From: an uncultured Dictyoglomus sp.
GTDB lineage: Bacteria; Dictyoglomota; Dictyoglomia; Dictyoglomales; Dictyoglomaceae
NCBI GenBank assembly: GCA_938039765.1
Contig: CALHTV010000031.1
Location: 1 to 7,316, forward strand
Length of the DNA: 7,316 bases
Reading direction: 5' to 3'
In this document: in pieces, positions 1-7,316 of the stretch
Layout of the letters: each line of letters starts with the position of its first letter
Position numbering within the stretch: the first letter of the stretch is position 1
Program-made: the position numbers and the translations under genes
Notes under the pieces: generated by a model
What the model was told of the DNA's origin: nothing
Databases searched by the model: none
What the model saw: only the letters and a program-made list of their open reading frames with translations

Positions 1-1867
1 AATCCCCACTATCTTTATCTCCTCCTTTGTATATTCTCTCCATATATAAAAATTGTTCTACTTCTTGTCCTACTACATCTCTTATAGAGATCCTTCTTGG
101 TATGAGATCTTCAAGTTTTTCAGTGAGGGCTTTCCTCCCCTTTACTATGGTAGCGTTTTCATGATTAAATAATACTTGTAATTTTTCTTTTTCTAGCTCT
201 CCTTCTATATATTCCGGAAGAGGTTCTAAGAAGATAACTTTTCCTCCATTATCTAAAAATTCTAAGATTAAAGAATAAGTGGTTTTTCGTAAGGTTAATA
301 CAGGAGGGAATATCACCAATTTATATCTTGCTTGTCCTACTATGAATTCCCTTTTCTCCTTATCTACTTTTCCATATTTTTCTATTAGGGCTTCATCTCC
401 TAAATCAAAATCATAATGATGACCTAATAGAGCAGAAATTATATTTTGAAACTCTTCTCCCCTTTCTAAAGGTATCTCTTTATCTCTTCCATTAAATTCA
501 CACCAACTGCTTTCTATAGGATGAATAAGTAATATGTCTCGTACTGGTTTCCCTAAAGTTAAGATGTAAGAGAGTCTTGCAAAATAGTCTTCTATCAATT
601 TTATATATTTCCAAGAAGGGTTATGATTAAAAGAAGGAGGATAATCTCTTTTACGACAGCCTCTTAGAGAATAGAGAAAGAGATGTTGACATCTCATATT
701 TACTCCCAAAGCATATTGCCAATCTCCTACATGTTTTTGGCCGGCAAAGTCAAATTCCCATCCTGTACATCCATAGGTTTCTGAGATAACCCTTTCTTTA
801 CTTAGTTGATTTGCTACACTAGATGCTTGTTTCACTGTAAGGTATTCGTATCTACTATCAGTGAGTATATCTATCCCAGGGATATCCATATATTCATAAT
901 GGGGCATAACAGAACCTGAGCAAAGAATTACGTGAGGGAAGATATTTTCCTCTAAATAATGGCCTGTAAATAAAATATTATGTTCTTTACACCAGTCAGA
1001 AATCTGTTTTGTGTAGCTCTCCACAAAAAGCTCTGAAATTGTTCTCCAGAAATCATATCTTGCTTTTAAAGATTTTTCTCCCGAAAAGAATACATAGGGA
1101 GCTATATCAAAAAAGTCATATCCTCTTCTTTCTCTAAAATATTCTGGAAAGATATCAGTCCAGGGGAGAAAATACTTATCTTCAGGACCACCCCCCCAAA
1201 GATAAGGGAATATGTTAGGCTCATCGGTGAATATTCCTTTAATAGTTTTACCAAATTCGTTCTTTAGCCTTTTATAATAAACCTCATGGGTATTTTCAAT
1301 AAAGGCTTTCACACTTTTGGGATTTAAATTGTCTGGAGGCGCATCTCCATTGTACCATTCTGTCCTTTTAGAAAGCTCTCTATATAAAGCTAAAATCACT
1401 TCTTCCCCTGAAACCTCATCTATTTTTGGGATTCTTTTTAGATTCTTTATCTCATTATTTGAAATTTCTGCCTTGTAAATTGCAAGTTCTGTTCCTTTTA
1501 TTTCATTTTTATCTCTCAATATTTTGAGACATAAAGTTTTGGCTCTTCCTTCATCTCCAATTTTTTCTGCAACTTTGCCTCCTGCAAATCCTGATGGCCA
1601 TCGATCTTCGTCATATAACCATGGATCTATATCTATTTCTTTTGAAGATTTAACTACATCTTCAACAGTCTTTAACCATTCTTCCCCCATATATTCAGTC
1701 TCCAGGCCAACTCTTGAATGCATAAAAAATCCCCCTATTCCCTTTTCTTTGAATTCCTTAGCCTGAGAAATTAGTTCTTCTGAATCGAGCTTATCGTTCC
1801 ATGCCCAAAAAGGTACTGCTCTATATTCTTTTCTAGGATTTTTAAAGTATTTCTTTACTTCTTCCAT
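1..1867 (-). CDS. GH106-like glycoside hydrolase (alpha-L-rhamnosidase type), 3' end off window
   Basis: The frame is open for 622 codons from the ATG at 1867 to the left edge, so the C-terminus is missing. The N-terminus shows the pattern I associate with GH106-like proteins: PFWAWND near residues 19-25, a GIGGFFMHSRVGL segment, and YDEDRWPSG at residues 85-93. Further conserved-looking blocks are FTDEP (Asp215, Glu216), SETYG (Glu363), and a later YSLRGCRKRDYPP stretch. Glu216 and Glu363 are candidate catalytic acids; this is inferred from motif context, not proven. Residues about 435-545 (from KPVRDILLIHP to GGKVIFLEPLP) look like a flavodoxin/amidotransferase-like domain of the sort seen in several large glycosidases. 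There is no signal peptide, so it should act in the cytoplasm on imported oligosaccharides. The start is fixed by a strong ribosome binding site at 1871-1880. The first 26 bp overlap the end of the upstream LpxB-like gene, indicating cotranscription. Characterised GH106 enzymes release L-rhamnose, but the family is divergent and the true substrate is unknown. Confidence 0.8.
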   Translation of the reverse strand, partial: MEEVKKYFKNPRKEYRAVPFWAWNDKLDSEELISQAKEFKEKGIGGFFMHSRVGLETEYMGEEWLKTVEDVVKSSKEIDIDPWLYDEDRWPSGFAGGKVAEKIGDEGRAKTLCLKILRDKNEIKGTELAIYKAEISNNEIKNLKRIPKIDEVSGEEVILALYRELSKRTEWYNGDAPPDNLNPKSVKAFIENTHEVYYKRLKNEFGKTIKGIFTDEPNIFPYLWGGGPEDKYFLPWTDIFPEYFRERRGYDFFDIAPYVFFSGEKSLKARYDFWRTISELFVESYTKQISDWCKEHNILFTGHYLEENIFPHVILCSGSVMPHYEYMDIPGIDILTDSRYEYLTVKQASSVANQLSKERVISETYGCTGWEFDFAGQKHVGDWQYALGVNMRCQHLFLYSLRGCRKRDYPPSFNHNPSWKYIKLIEDYFARLSYILTLGKPVRDILLIHPIESSWCEFNGRDKEIPLERGEEFQNIISALLGHHYDFDLGDEALIEKYGKVDKEKREFIVGQARYKLVIFPPVLTLRKTTYSLILEFLDNGGKVIFLEPLPEYIEGELEKEKLQVLFNHENATIVKGRKALTEKLEDLIPRRISIRDVVGQEVEQFLYMERIYKGGDKDSGD

Positions 1868-3086
1868 AATCCTCCTCCTTAATATAAGTTAATATTTTTT
1901 CAGCAATTCTATAAGATCCTCCAGGCTCTCCCATTCTTTTTCTACCATTTTCATATATTTCTTCAAGTAATTTATTGTTTTTATAAATACTTTGGAAAAT
2001 TTCAGGAATTTTTTCAGGTTTTTCTGCAATAAAAAGAGCTTTACCTAAAAGTCTTTTTTGAGCTAATGCAAATTTTTTGGTAAATTGGGGACCTTTCCCA
2101 AATACAGATATGGCTGGTTTGCCAAGACCAACAAATTGTTCTGTAGCTGTTCCAGCCATGCATAGTCCTATCTCTGCTAAGTGAATGCAATCATTAAAAA
2201 GATTTGTAAGGATCAAGTAATGTCTATGTTTTTTAAATATTAGATAATCCTCTTTATTTTCTAATTTATCAAAGTCTTTTTGTTCTAATATTTTTTCTAT
2301 TTTTTCTTTATCTATGTTGGTAGATAAAGCTGTGAGAAATAGAAAATTTTCCTGAATACCCGAATTGATCAATGCTAATACTCCTCTTAAAAGAATAGCA
2401 AAGTTATTGTAAGATTCTGGGGTTCTTGAGCCTGGAAGGATCAAAATTTTACGAAATTTTTTGAACTCTTCTATTTTTAATTTATTTGTTGGTTCTAGCC
2501 CATCCATCATTGGATTTCCTAAATATTCTGAATTAATACCTAATTTTTTAAGGATATTGTGAGTAATAAGATCTCTTGGAAATATCTTTATAAGTCTTGG
2601 ATTTCTTAAGAAAAAGTATTCTCCAAGGTAAGTTTTCATGGCTAAATTTCTAAGGTTTTTATAATTTAAGTTATCTATATTTTCATCATCTATTACGTAA
2701 TAAACTGACTTCTGAATACTTATGAAAAAGAAAGGTTTTTTAGAAAAGACAGCATAAAAAAGAGGAACAATATCTCCCACGCTGATAATGTAATCCCCTA
2801 TCATGCTCCACTTTTTTAATGATCTCCATTGCTGATAGTGAAGGTTTATAATTCCAGCCTTTAAATCTCTCATAAATATTTTCAAATTAGTTAAAAATCC
2901 TTCTGAAGGTAATTTTTTATGGGGACCCATTAGGGGAATATGGTTTCTTGTGTATAAACTACCTTCCCCTACTATTGGCATTCCATAAATCTCTAAATCT
3001 GGAGCTAACTTCTTCATTTCTTTTGCTACGTTGACTGCTACATAATCTTCACCATAACCGTTACTGATAAATAATATTTTTCTCAT
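1842..3086 (-). CDS. Lipid-A-disaccharide synthase-related (LpxB-like) GT-B protein
   Basis: This complete 414-residue protein resembles the LpxB-related family found in cyanobacteria and some other deep-branching bacteria (the TIGR03492-type group, from memory) rather than true LpxB. Visible motifs are an N-terminal nucleotide-fold start with SNGYGEDY (residues 8-15), GNPMMDG (190-196), LPGSR (217-221) heading the second Rossmann half, and AGTATEQFVGLGKPAI (311-326), the likely nucleotide-sugar-binding segment of a GT-B glycosyltransferase. The end carries MGEPGGSYRIAEKIL, also typical of this group. True LpxB joins UDP-diacylglucosamine to lipid X; the activity of the related group is not established, so no symbol is given. 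There is no signal peptide, so it is cytoplasmic or peripheral to the inner membrane. The ATG at 3086 follows only a modest AAAGGTAG ribosome binding site, but a very good promoter lies just upstream. It is first in an operon with the glycoside hydrolase, whose start lies inside its 3' end. Confidence 0.8.
   Translation of the reverse strand: MRKILFISNGYGEDYVAVNVAKEMKKLAPDLEIYGMPIVGEGSLYTRNHIPLMGPHKKLPSEGFLTNLKIFMRDLKAGIINLHYQQWRSLKKWSMIGDYIISVGDIVPLFYAVFSKKPFFFISIQKSVYYVIDDENIDNLNYKNLRNLAMKTYLGEYFFLRNPRLIKIFPRDLITHNILKKLGINSEYLGNPMMDGLEPTNKLKIEEFKKFRKILILPGSRTPESYNNFAILLRGVLALINSGIQENFLFLTALSTNIDKEKIEKILEQKDFDKLENKEDYLIFKKHRHYLILTNLFNDCIHLAEIGLCMAGTATEQFVGLGKPAISVFGKGPQFTKKFALAQKRLLGKALFIAEKPEKIPEIFQSIYKNNKLLEEIYENGRKRMGEPGGSYRIAEKILTYIKEEDYGRSKEIL
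1871..1880 (-). promoter_or_regulatory. Ribosome binding site of the glycoside hydrolase, inside the preceding gene
   Basis: The minus strand reads AAGGAGGAGG followed by ATT and the ATG at 1867, a near-ideal Shine-Dalgarno match at good spacing. It lies within the last codons of the LpxB-like gene, where it encodes Lys-Glu-Glu in the other frame. This decides the hydrolase start and suggests translational coupling between the two genes. Confidence 0.85.
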
Positions 3087-3117
3087 AGTTTTTCACTACC
3101 TTTGGTAATTTAAAGAA

Positions 3118-3146
3118 ATTCTATGTTTTTTAATGGGATGTGTCAA
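3118..3146 (-). promoter_or_regulatory. Sigma-70-type promoter of the LpxB-like/glycosidase operon
   Basis: On the minus strand a consensus -35 box TTGACA (3146-3141) is followed after exactly 17 bp by TAGAAT (3123-3118), one mismatch from the consensus -10 box. Transcription should begin near 3111, about 25 nt before the ATG at 3086. The LacI-type operator at 3169-3182 lies roughly 60 bp upstream of this start point, so if it affects this promoter it would do so from an upstream position. Confidence 0.75.
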
Positions 3147-3168
3147 ATGAGAGAAGATTTAATTTATA

Positions 3169-3182
3169 AGAAAACGTTTACA
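3169..3182. promoter_or_regulatory. LacI/GalR-family operator in the divergent promoter region (site 1)
   Basis: The minus strand reads TGTAAACGTTTTCT. This matches 13 of 14 positions of the CcpA/LacI-type consensus TGWAANCGNTNWCA and contains the perfect 8-bp palindrome AAACGTTT with the central CpG typical of LacI-family sites. It overlaps the likely -35 box of the adjacent lacI-type gene, which points to autoregulation, and lies upstream of the divergent operon promoter. It shares the half-site TTGTAAA with the operator at 4298-4312. That the neighbouring repressor binds it is inferred from position and sequence. Confidence 0.7.
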
Positions 3183-3204
3183 AAATGAGTATTTTTGATA
3201 AAAT
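3177..3204 (+). promoter_or_regulatory. Probable promoter of the LacI-family regulator gene
   Basis: TTTACA (3177-3182) and TAAAAT (3199-3204) are separated by 16 bp, giving a plausible sigma-70-type promoter about 55 bp upstream of the GTG start. The -35 box is part of operator site 1, so a bound repressor would exclude polymerase. The region is very AT-rich and other pairings, such as TTGATA at 3195-3200, are possible, so the exact boxes are uncertain. Confidence 0.5.
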
Positions 3205-3258
3205 AATAATAAAATAATGGTAGACTAGAGTTAAACATTTTTATAAGAGGTGATATAA

Positions 3259-4258
<1,000 letters not shown>

Positions 4259-4263
4259 GTCTC

Positions 4264-4293
4264 TTGATAGGTTTTAAGAAATTTTTATATAAT
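4264..4293 (+). promoter_or_regulatory. Sigma-70-type promoter of the transporter operon
   Basis: TTGATA (4264-4269) and a perfect TATAAT (4288-4293) are spaced 18 bp apart. Transcription should start near 4300, within the LacI-type operator at 4298-4312, and give a leader of about 120 nt before the substrate-binding protein start at 4420. The promoter begins only 12 bp after the regulator stop codon, so the transporter genes have their own expression control. Confidence 0.8.
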
Positions 4294-4297
4294 CTCT

Positions 4298-4312
4298 TGT
4301 AAAGCGATTACA
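4298..4312. promoter_or_regulatory. LacI/GalR-family operator over the transporter transcription start (site 2)
   Basis: TGTAAAGCGATTACA has perfect TGTAA/TTACA arms around a 5-bp centre. A wider CTTGT/ACAAG pair (4296-4300 and 4312-4316) forms a second symmetry shifted by half a base pair. The left half TTGTAAA is shared with site 1. Placement directly after the -10 box, over the predicted start point, is the classic position for repression by blocking initiation. Binding by the adjacent repressor is inferred. Confidence 0.75.
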
Positions 4313-4333
4313 CAAGATTTTAGATTGGAATAT

Positions 4334-4343
4334 AAGGAGGTGA
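4334..4343 (+). promoter_or_regulatory. Strong Shine-Dalgarno sequence with no standard start codon behind it
   Basis: AAGGAGGTGA is fully complementary to the conserved 3' end of 16S rRNA and is better than the ribosome binding site of the actual gene at 4420. No ATG, GTG or TTG lies at the usual 5-9 nt distance; the triplet at the ideal place is ATA (4347-4349). It could be a standby ribosome site, the relic of a lost start, or the site for a leader peptide with an unusual start. Confidence 0.5.
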
Positions 4344-4423
4344 GAAATAACTCAATATTAGGGGATAAATTAATATATGTTTTTGCTATTTTTATTTTCT
4401 TTGTTGGGGGGATGATTATATGA
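4340..4423 (+). CDS. Possible 27-residue hydrophobic leader peptide upstream of the transporter
   Basis: A frame from GTG at 4340 encodes 27 residues: a short polar start (VRNNS, then GDK) followed by a hydrophobic run (LIYVFAIFIFFVGGMII). Its TGA overlaps the ATG of the substrate-binding protein gene as ATGA, the arrangement typical of translational coupling. The weakness is the start: the GTG lies inside the Shine-Dalgarno sequence itself, so spacing is wrong unless translation starts at a non-standard codon further in, such as ATA. T-rich DNA also yields hydrophobic residues by chance. I do not recognise the peptide, and it may not be real. Confidence 0.2.
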   Translation: MRNNSILGDKLIYVFAIFIFFVGGMII

Positions 4424-6285
4424 AAAAGCTTTCTTTAGTATTTCTGGTTCTTTTGATCCTTTCTTTACTTGGTTCCTCTGTAACTTTATCTCAAGTACTT
4501 CCTACTCTTCCTAGATCTGAAACCCTGATTGTAGATGCTCTTCATGGAAGATTAGCAAATCCTAAAGATTTCAACTTCTGGAAACCAGGAGTCTCTGTAG
4601 GAAACGGAACCCAACAGATGCTTTTAGATGGTCTATGGTATTTAGATCCACAAACAGGAAAAACTATTTATGCATTAGCCGAGTCTGACCCTATATATAA
4701 CAAAGATTTCACTAAGATGACAGTAAAATTAAGAAAGGGCATTTATTGGAGTGATGGTAAGCCTTTCACAGCAGATGATGTGGTATTTACTGTAGAATAT
4801 TTGAAAAAACACCAGGGTATGAGCTATAGTGCGCAATTTGCAAAATGGGTATCCAAGGTTTATAAGACTGATAACTATACTGTAGTTTTTGAGTTAAAAG
4901 AATCAGCACCATTTTTCCATTACATATTTACCGCTATAGTATATAGTACCTGTTATATTATGCCTAAGCATATTTTTGAAAAAGTAGCGGATCCTTTAAA
5001 ATTTGAATTCAATCCTCCTGTCTCTTTAGGACCTTATGTTTTAAAGAGTTATGATCCAGCTGGCTATTGGTGGCTCTTTGAGAGAAGATCAGATTGGAGA
5101 AGGACTAGTGTAGGACAGCTTTATGGAATGCCAAGGCCTAAATATGTACTATTTATCTACTATGGCCCTGATGAGAAAAAAGTTATGGCTCAAACAAAAC
5201 ATGAGCTGGATTTAATTTTTGATTTAACTCCAGAAGCTTGGGAAGTATTAAGAAAGAGCAATCCTTATTCAAGAGTTTGGTATAAAGACTTCCCATGGGC
5301 ATGGATGGATGATGTAAGAGCAAGAATTATGGCATTTAATCTTGAAAAATATCCGTATAATATAAAGGATGTGAGATGGGCACTTACTTTGGCTACAGAT
5401 ATAGTAGATGTTGTAACCTCAGGTTTTGATGGTATTGCTAGAATTAATCCTCTATTTATTTGTGCTACCTCTTCTTTAATGAAAGAGTTTTACCTTCCTT
5501 TAGAAGGATGGCTTAAAAATTTTGCTTTAGAAGATGGATATAAACCTTGGGATTCTACAGTACCTTATAAGATTGTGGATTATGCAAAGAAAAAAGGATA
5601 TGCTTTAAAGGGAGAGCCTCGGGAAATCTTTGGCATAGGTTGGTGGAAATATGATCCTGCCAAAGCTGAAAAACTCTTAACAAAGCATGGATTTAAGAGA
5701 GACGCAAGGGGTAAATGGCTCCTTCCAGATGGAAAACCTTGGAGAATCACTATAACAGCTCCAGCAGGGTTTGAGATTCATGCTACTAGACTTGCTTTTG
5801 CAGTAGCTAATCAGTGGAGAAAATTTGGAATAGATGTTAATGTAGAAACTGTCGAGGCAGGACCATTCTGGAATAAATGGAATCTTGGTGATTTTGAGGT
5901 TGGTTCTTACTGGGAGGTCCCAGCAACAGATTTCTATTCTTTCATACAGCAATATCATTCTAGATTCTATAAACCTACAGGAGAAGTAGCTTCAGCTGGA
6001 AATCAGATTAGATTTAAGAATAAGAAGTTAGACGAGCTTGTTGATAAATTAGTTACTTTACAACCAGAAGATCCTAAGGCAAAAGAATTAGTCGTAGAAA
6101 TTTTGAAGCTTTTTGTTGAAGAGAATCCTCATCCAATATTTATAATAAACTTAAAGTTTAATGCTCAAGATCATTACTATTGGACTAAATTCCCAACTGC
6201 AGATGATCCTTATCAAGCTCCTGTATGGTGGTGGGGTCAATTTAAGTTTATATTGCCTCATATTAGACCTACTGGAAGAAAGTAA
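4420..6285 (+). CDS. ABC transporter substrate-binding protein, SBP_bac_5 (oligopeptide/oligosaccharide) family
   Basis: This 621-residue protein is the extracytoplasmic receptor of an Opp/Dpp-type ABC importer. Residues 1-25 form a Sec signal peptide (MKK start, hydrophobic core, then small residues). There is no lipobox cysteine, so it is probably freed into a periplasm rather than lipid-anchored. The family signature is clear around residues 104-121 (LRKGIYWSDGKPFTADDV), part of the SBP_bac_5 fold that continues to about residue 540. The protein is rich in Trp and Tyr, which is compatible with sugar stacking. In Thermotogales many Opp-like receptors of this kind bind oligosaccharides rather than peptides, and the neighbouring LacI regulator and glycosidase favour a sugar ligand here. 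The ATG is preceded by a G-rich but imperfect ribosome binding site (4406-4411). No earlier start exists in frame, since the only upstream codons run back to a TAA at 4366. The permease gene follows after 88 bp that include a strong hairpin. Confidence 0.92.
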   Translation: MKKLSLVFLVLLILSLLGSSVTLSQVLPTLPRSETLIVDALHGRLANPKDFNFWKPGVSVGNGTQQMLLDGLWYLDPQTGKTIYALAESDPIYNKDFTKMTVKLRKGIYWSDGKPFTADDVVFTVEYLKKHQGMSYSAQFAKWVSKVYKTDNYTVVFELKESAPFFHYIFTAIVYSTCYIMPKHIFEKVADPLKFEFNPPVSLGPYVLKSYDPAGYWWLFERRSDWRRTSVGQLYGMPRPKYVLFIYYGPDEKKVMAQTKHELDLIFDLTPEAWEVLRKSNPYSRVWYKDFPWAWMDDVRARIMAFNLEKYPYNIKDVRWALTLATDIVDVVTSGFDGIARINPLFICATSSLMKEFYLPLEGWLKNFALEDGYKPWDSTVPYKIVDYAKKKGYALKGEPREIFGIGWWKYDPAKAEKLLTKHGFKRDARGKWLLPDGKPWRITITAPAGFEIHATRLAFAVANQWRKFGIDVNVETVEAGPFWNKWNLGDFEVGSYWEVPATDFYSFIQQYHSRFYKPTGEVASAGNQIRFKNKKLDELVDKLVTLQPEDPKAKELVVEILKLFVEENPHPIFIINLKFNAQDHYYWTKFPTADDPYQAPVWWWGQFKFILPHIRPTGRK

Positions 6286-6320
6286 AAATGGGTATATAAA
6301 GAAATAAAAATACTATTGTT

Positions 6321-6354
6321 ACCCCTGTCCCCTCTTTATAGAGGGGACAGGGGT
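6321..6354. promoter_or_regulatory. Strong GC-rich hairpin between receptor and permease genes
   Basis: ACCCCTGTCCCCTCT (6321-6335) and its exact complement AGAGGGGACAGGGGT (6340-6354) form a 15-bp perfect stem closing a TTAT loop. It is much more GC-rich than its surroundings. No T-run follows on the plus strand; the sequence goes straight into TTAAAAG and the next ribosome binding site. It is therefore unlikely to be a full intrinsic terminator. Hairpins between binding-protein and permease genes commonly protect the upstream mRNA 3' end, so that the receptor is made in excess; that role is inferred here. It could also be a dispersed palindromic repeat. Confidence 0.85.
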
Positions 6355-6373
6355 TAAAAGAGGAGGTTTCAAA

Positions 6374-7316
6374 ATGCATCTTTTTAAAAGATATATTTTA
6401 CCAAGATTAATTCAATACTTTGTAGTAATTTTTATAGGTATAACTATTGTCTTTTTAGCACCTCGATTTGCCCCTTTGGATCCTGTTATCTCGGTACTTA
6501 ATCGTATTACTGCTTATGGAGCTCAATATATGGATCCTGAAGCTTTAGAGAAACTCACAGAAACCTTAAAAGAACTTTACGGTTTGAAAGGAAGTATATT
6601 TGAGCAATATATAAAATTTTGGGGCCGCCTTTTAAGAGGAGATTTTGGACCCTCTTTAACTATTTTTCCTACCCCTGTAATATCAATCATTAGGAACTCG
6701 CTTCCTTGGACTGCAGGACTTCTTGTTATTGCAGCACTTCTCTCTTGGACTATTGGAAATATTTTAGGGGGTTTAGCAGGGTACTTTAGCAGTAAAAGAT
6801 GGGCTAAGGCTTTATCTGTGATAGCGATGGTTGTTTATCCTATTCCTTATTATATAATGGCATTAATTTTAATTATTCTTTTTGCATATATTTTTCCTAT
6901 CTTCCCTATTGTAGGAGGATATAGTATAGGTATAACCCCTTCTCTAAGTCTTAGTTTTATTGCTAGTCTTATTAAACATGCCTTTCTTCCAGCTTTATCT
7001 CTAGTAATTGTGGGTATAGGTTGGTGGTTTTTAAGTATGAGATCTTTAACTTCTACTATTACTTCTGAAGATTATGTGATTTATGCAGAAACTATGGGTA
7101 TTCCTAAAAGAAAAATCCTTTTTCAATATGTAATGAGAAATGGAATGCTTCCTCAGATTACTAATCTTGCTCTTCAGATTGGGGGAATTTTTAGTGGGGC
7201 TTTGGTGACAGAGTATGTATTTTCTTACCCTGGTATAGGGCAAGTACTTTATATGGCTATAAATAATGGAGACTTTAATCTTCTTATGGGTATAGTAACT
7301 TTTTCAATTTTAGGAA
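6374..7316 (+). CDS. ABC transporter permease, OppB/DppB type (BPD_transp_1), 3' end off window
   Basis: The frame is open for 314 codons to the right edge, so the last few tens of residues are probably missing. The protein begins with a short cytoplasmic start (MHLFKRYILPRL) and a first membrane helix at about residues 13-30. An extracytoplasmic region of about 75 residues follows, containing the family's LYGL and RGDFGPS segments. Further helices lie near residues 110-140, 148-175, 200-228 and 262-285. The cytoplasmic EAA loop, which docks the ATPase, lies around residues 234-260 (YAETMGIPKRKI). The later FSYPGIGQ motif is typical of OppB/DppB proteins. It works with a second permease (OppC-like) and one or two ATPases, expected just beyond the window. 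A good ribosome binding site, AGAGGAGG (6359-6366), precedes the ATG. It should be cotranscribed with the binding protein, attenuated by the hairpin between them. Confidence 0.93.
   Translation, partial: MHLFKRYILPRLIQYFVVIFIGITIVFLAPRFAPLDPVISVLNRITAYGAQYMDPEALEKLTETLKELYGLKGSIFEQYIKFWGRLLRGDFGPSLTIFPTPVISIIRNSLPWTAGLLVIAALLSWTIGNILGGLAGYFSSKRWAKALSVIAMVVYPIPYYIMALILIILFAYIFPIFPIVGGYSIGITPSLSLSFIASLIKHAFLPALSLVIVGIGWWFLSMRSLTSTITSEDYVIYAETMGIPKRKILFQYVMRNGMLPQITNLALQIGGIFSGALVTEYVFSYPGIGQVLYMAINNGDFNLLMGIVTFSILG

Noticed and set aside
1524..1766. An 80-codon open frame on the plus strand.
   Set aside because: It is antisense to the well-supported glycoside hydrolase, has no ribosome binding site and shows no recognisable protein features.
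4300..4419. A riboswitch in the 120-nt leader of the transporter operon.
   Set aside because: I could find no known aptamer core or convincing multi-helix fold, and the operator at the transcription start already explains regulation.
5677..5958. A 93-codon open frame on the minus strand.
   Set aside because: It lies wholly inside the substrate-binding protein gene, and its Cys/Ser-rich composition is typical of an antisense shadow.
6321..6354. The hairpin as a full intrinsic terminator ending the transporter transcript.
   Set aside because: There is no T-run after the stem, and the permease gene follows at once with its own ribosome binding site and no visible promoter, so read-through is expected.
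7046..7243. A 65-codon open frame on the minus strand.
   Set aside because: It is antisense to the EAA loop region of the permease, which is clearly the coding strand.

Overview
This is an AT-rich window with carbohydrate-uptake and glycosidase genes, no mobile elements and very tight gene packing. Codon use is strongly A/T-biased, start regions carry strong AAGGAGG-type ribosome binding sites, and a LacI regulator sits beside an Opp-type transporter and a large glycosidase. That combination suits a thermophilic, polysaccharide-fermenting anaerobe. Dictyoglomus is my best guess, but this is an inference from gene style; Thermotogales or Caldicellulosiruptor-like bacteria are alternatives.

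Layout. Positions 1-3086 hold two minus-strand genes that run leftward and overlap by 26 bp. The first, 414 codons, encodes a GT-B-fold protein related to lipid-A-disaccharide synthase (LpxB). The second encodes a large GH106-like (alpha-L-rhamnosidase-type) glycoside hydrolase whose 3' end lies beyond the left edge. Positions 3087-3258 are a 172-bp divergent promoter region with a near-perfect LacI/CcpA-type operator. Positions 3259-4251 encode a complete LacI/GalR-family repressor with a GTG start. Positions 4252-4419 carry a clear sigma-70-type promoter, a second LacI-type operator placed at the expected transcription start, and a roughly 120-nt leader with an unusually good ribosome binding site that faces no normal gene start. 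Positions 4420-6285 encode a periplasmic substrate-binding protein of the oligopeptide/oligosaccharide family (SBP_bac_5). A 15-bp perfect hairpin separates it from an OppB/DppB-type permease that starts at 6374 and runs off the right edge.

How it fits together (inference). The repressor probably binds both operators. One controls its own promoter and lies upstream of the divergent LpxB-like/glycosidase pair; the other blocks the transporter promoter. An oligosaccharide released outside the cell would be bound by the substrate-binding protein, imported through the permease, and cleaved in the cytoplasm by the glycosidase, which has no signal peptide. The LpxB-like gene is the odd member: it is cotranscribed, and probably translationally coupled, with the glycosidase but has no obvious catabolic role. 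No intergenic stretch exceeds 172 bp, and I see no tRNA, rRNA, CRISPR array or insertion sequence.
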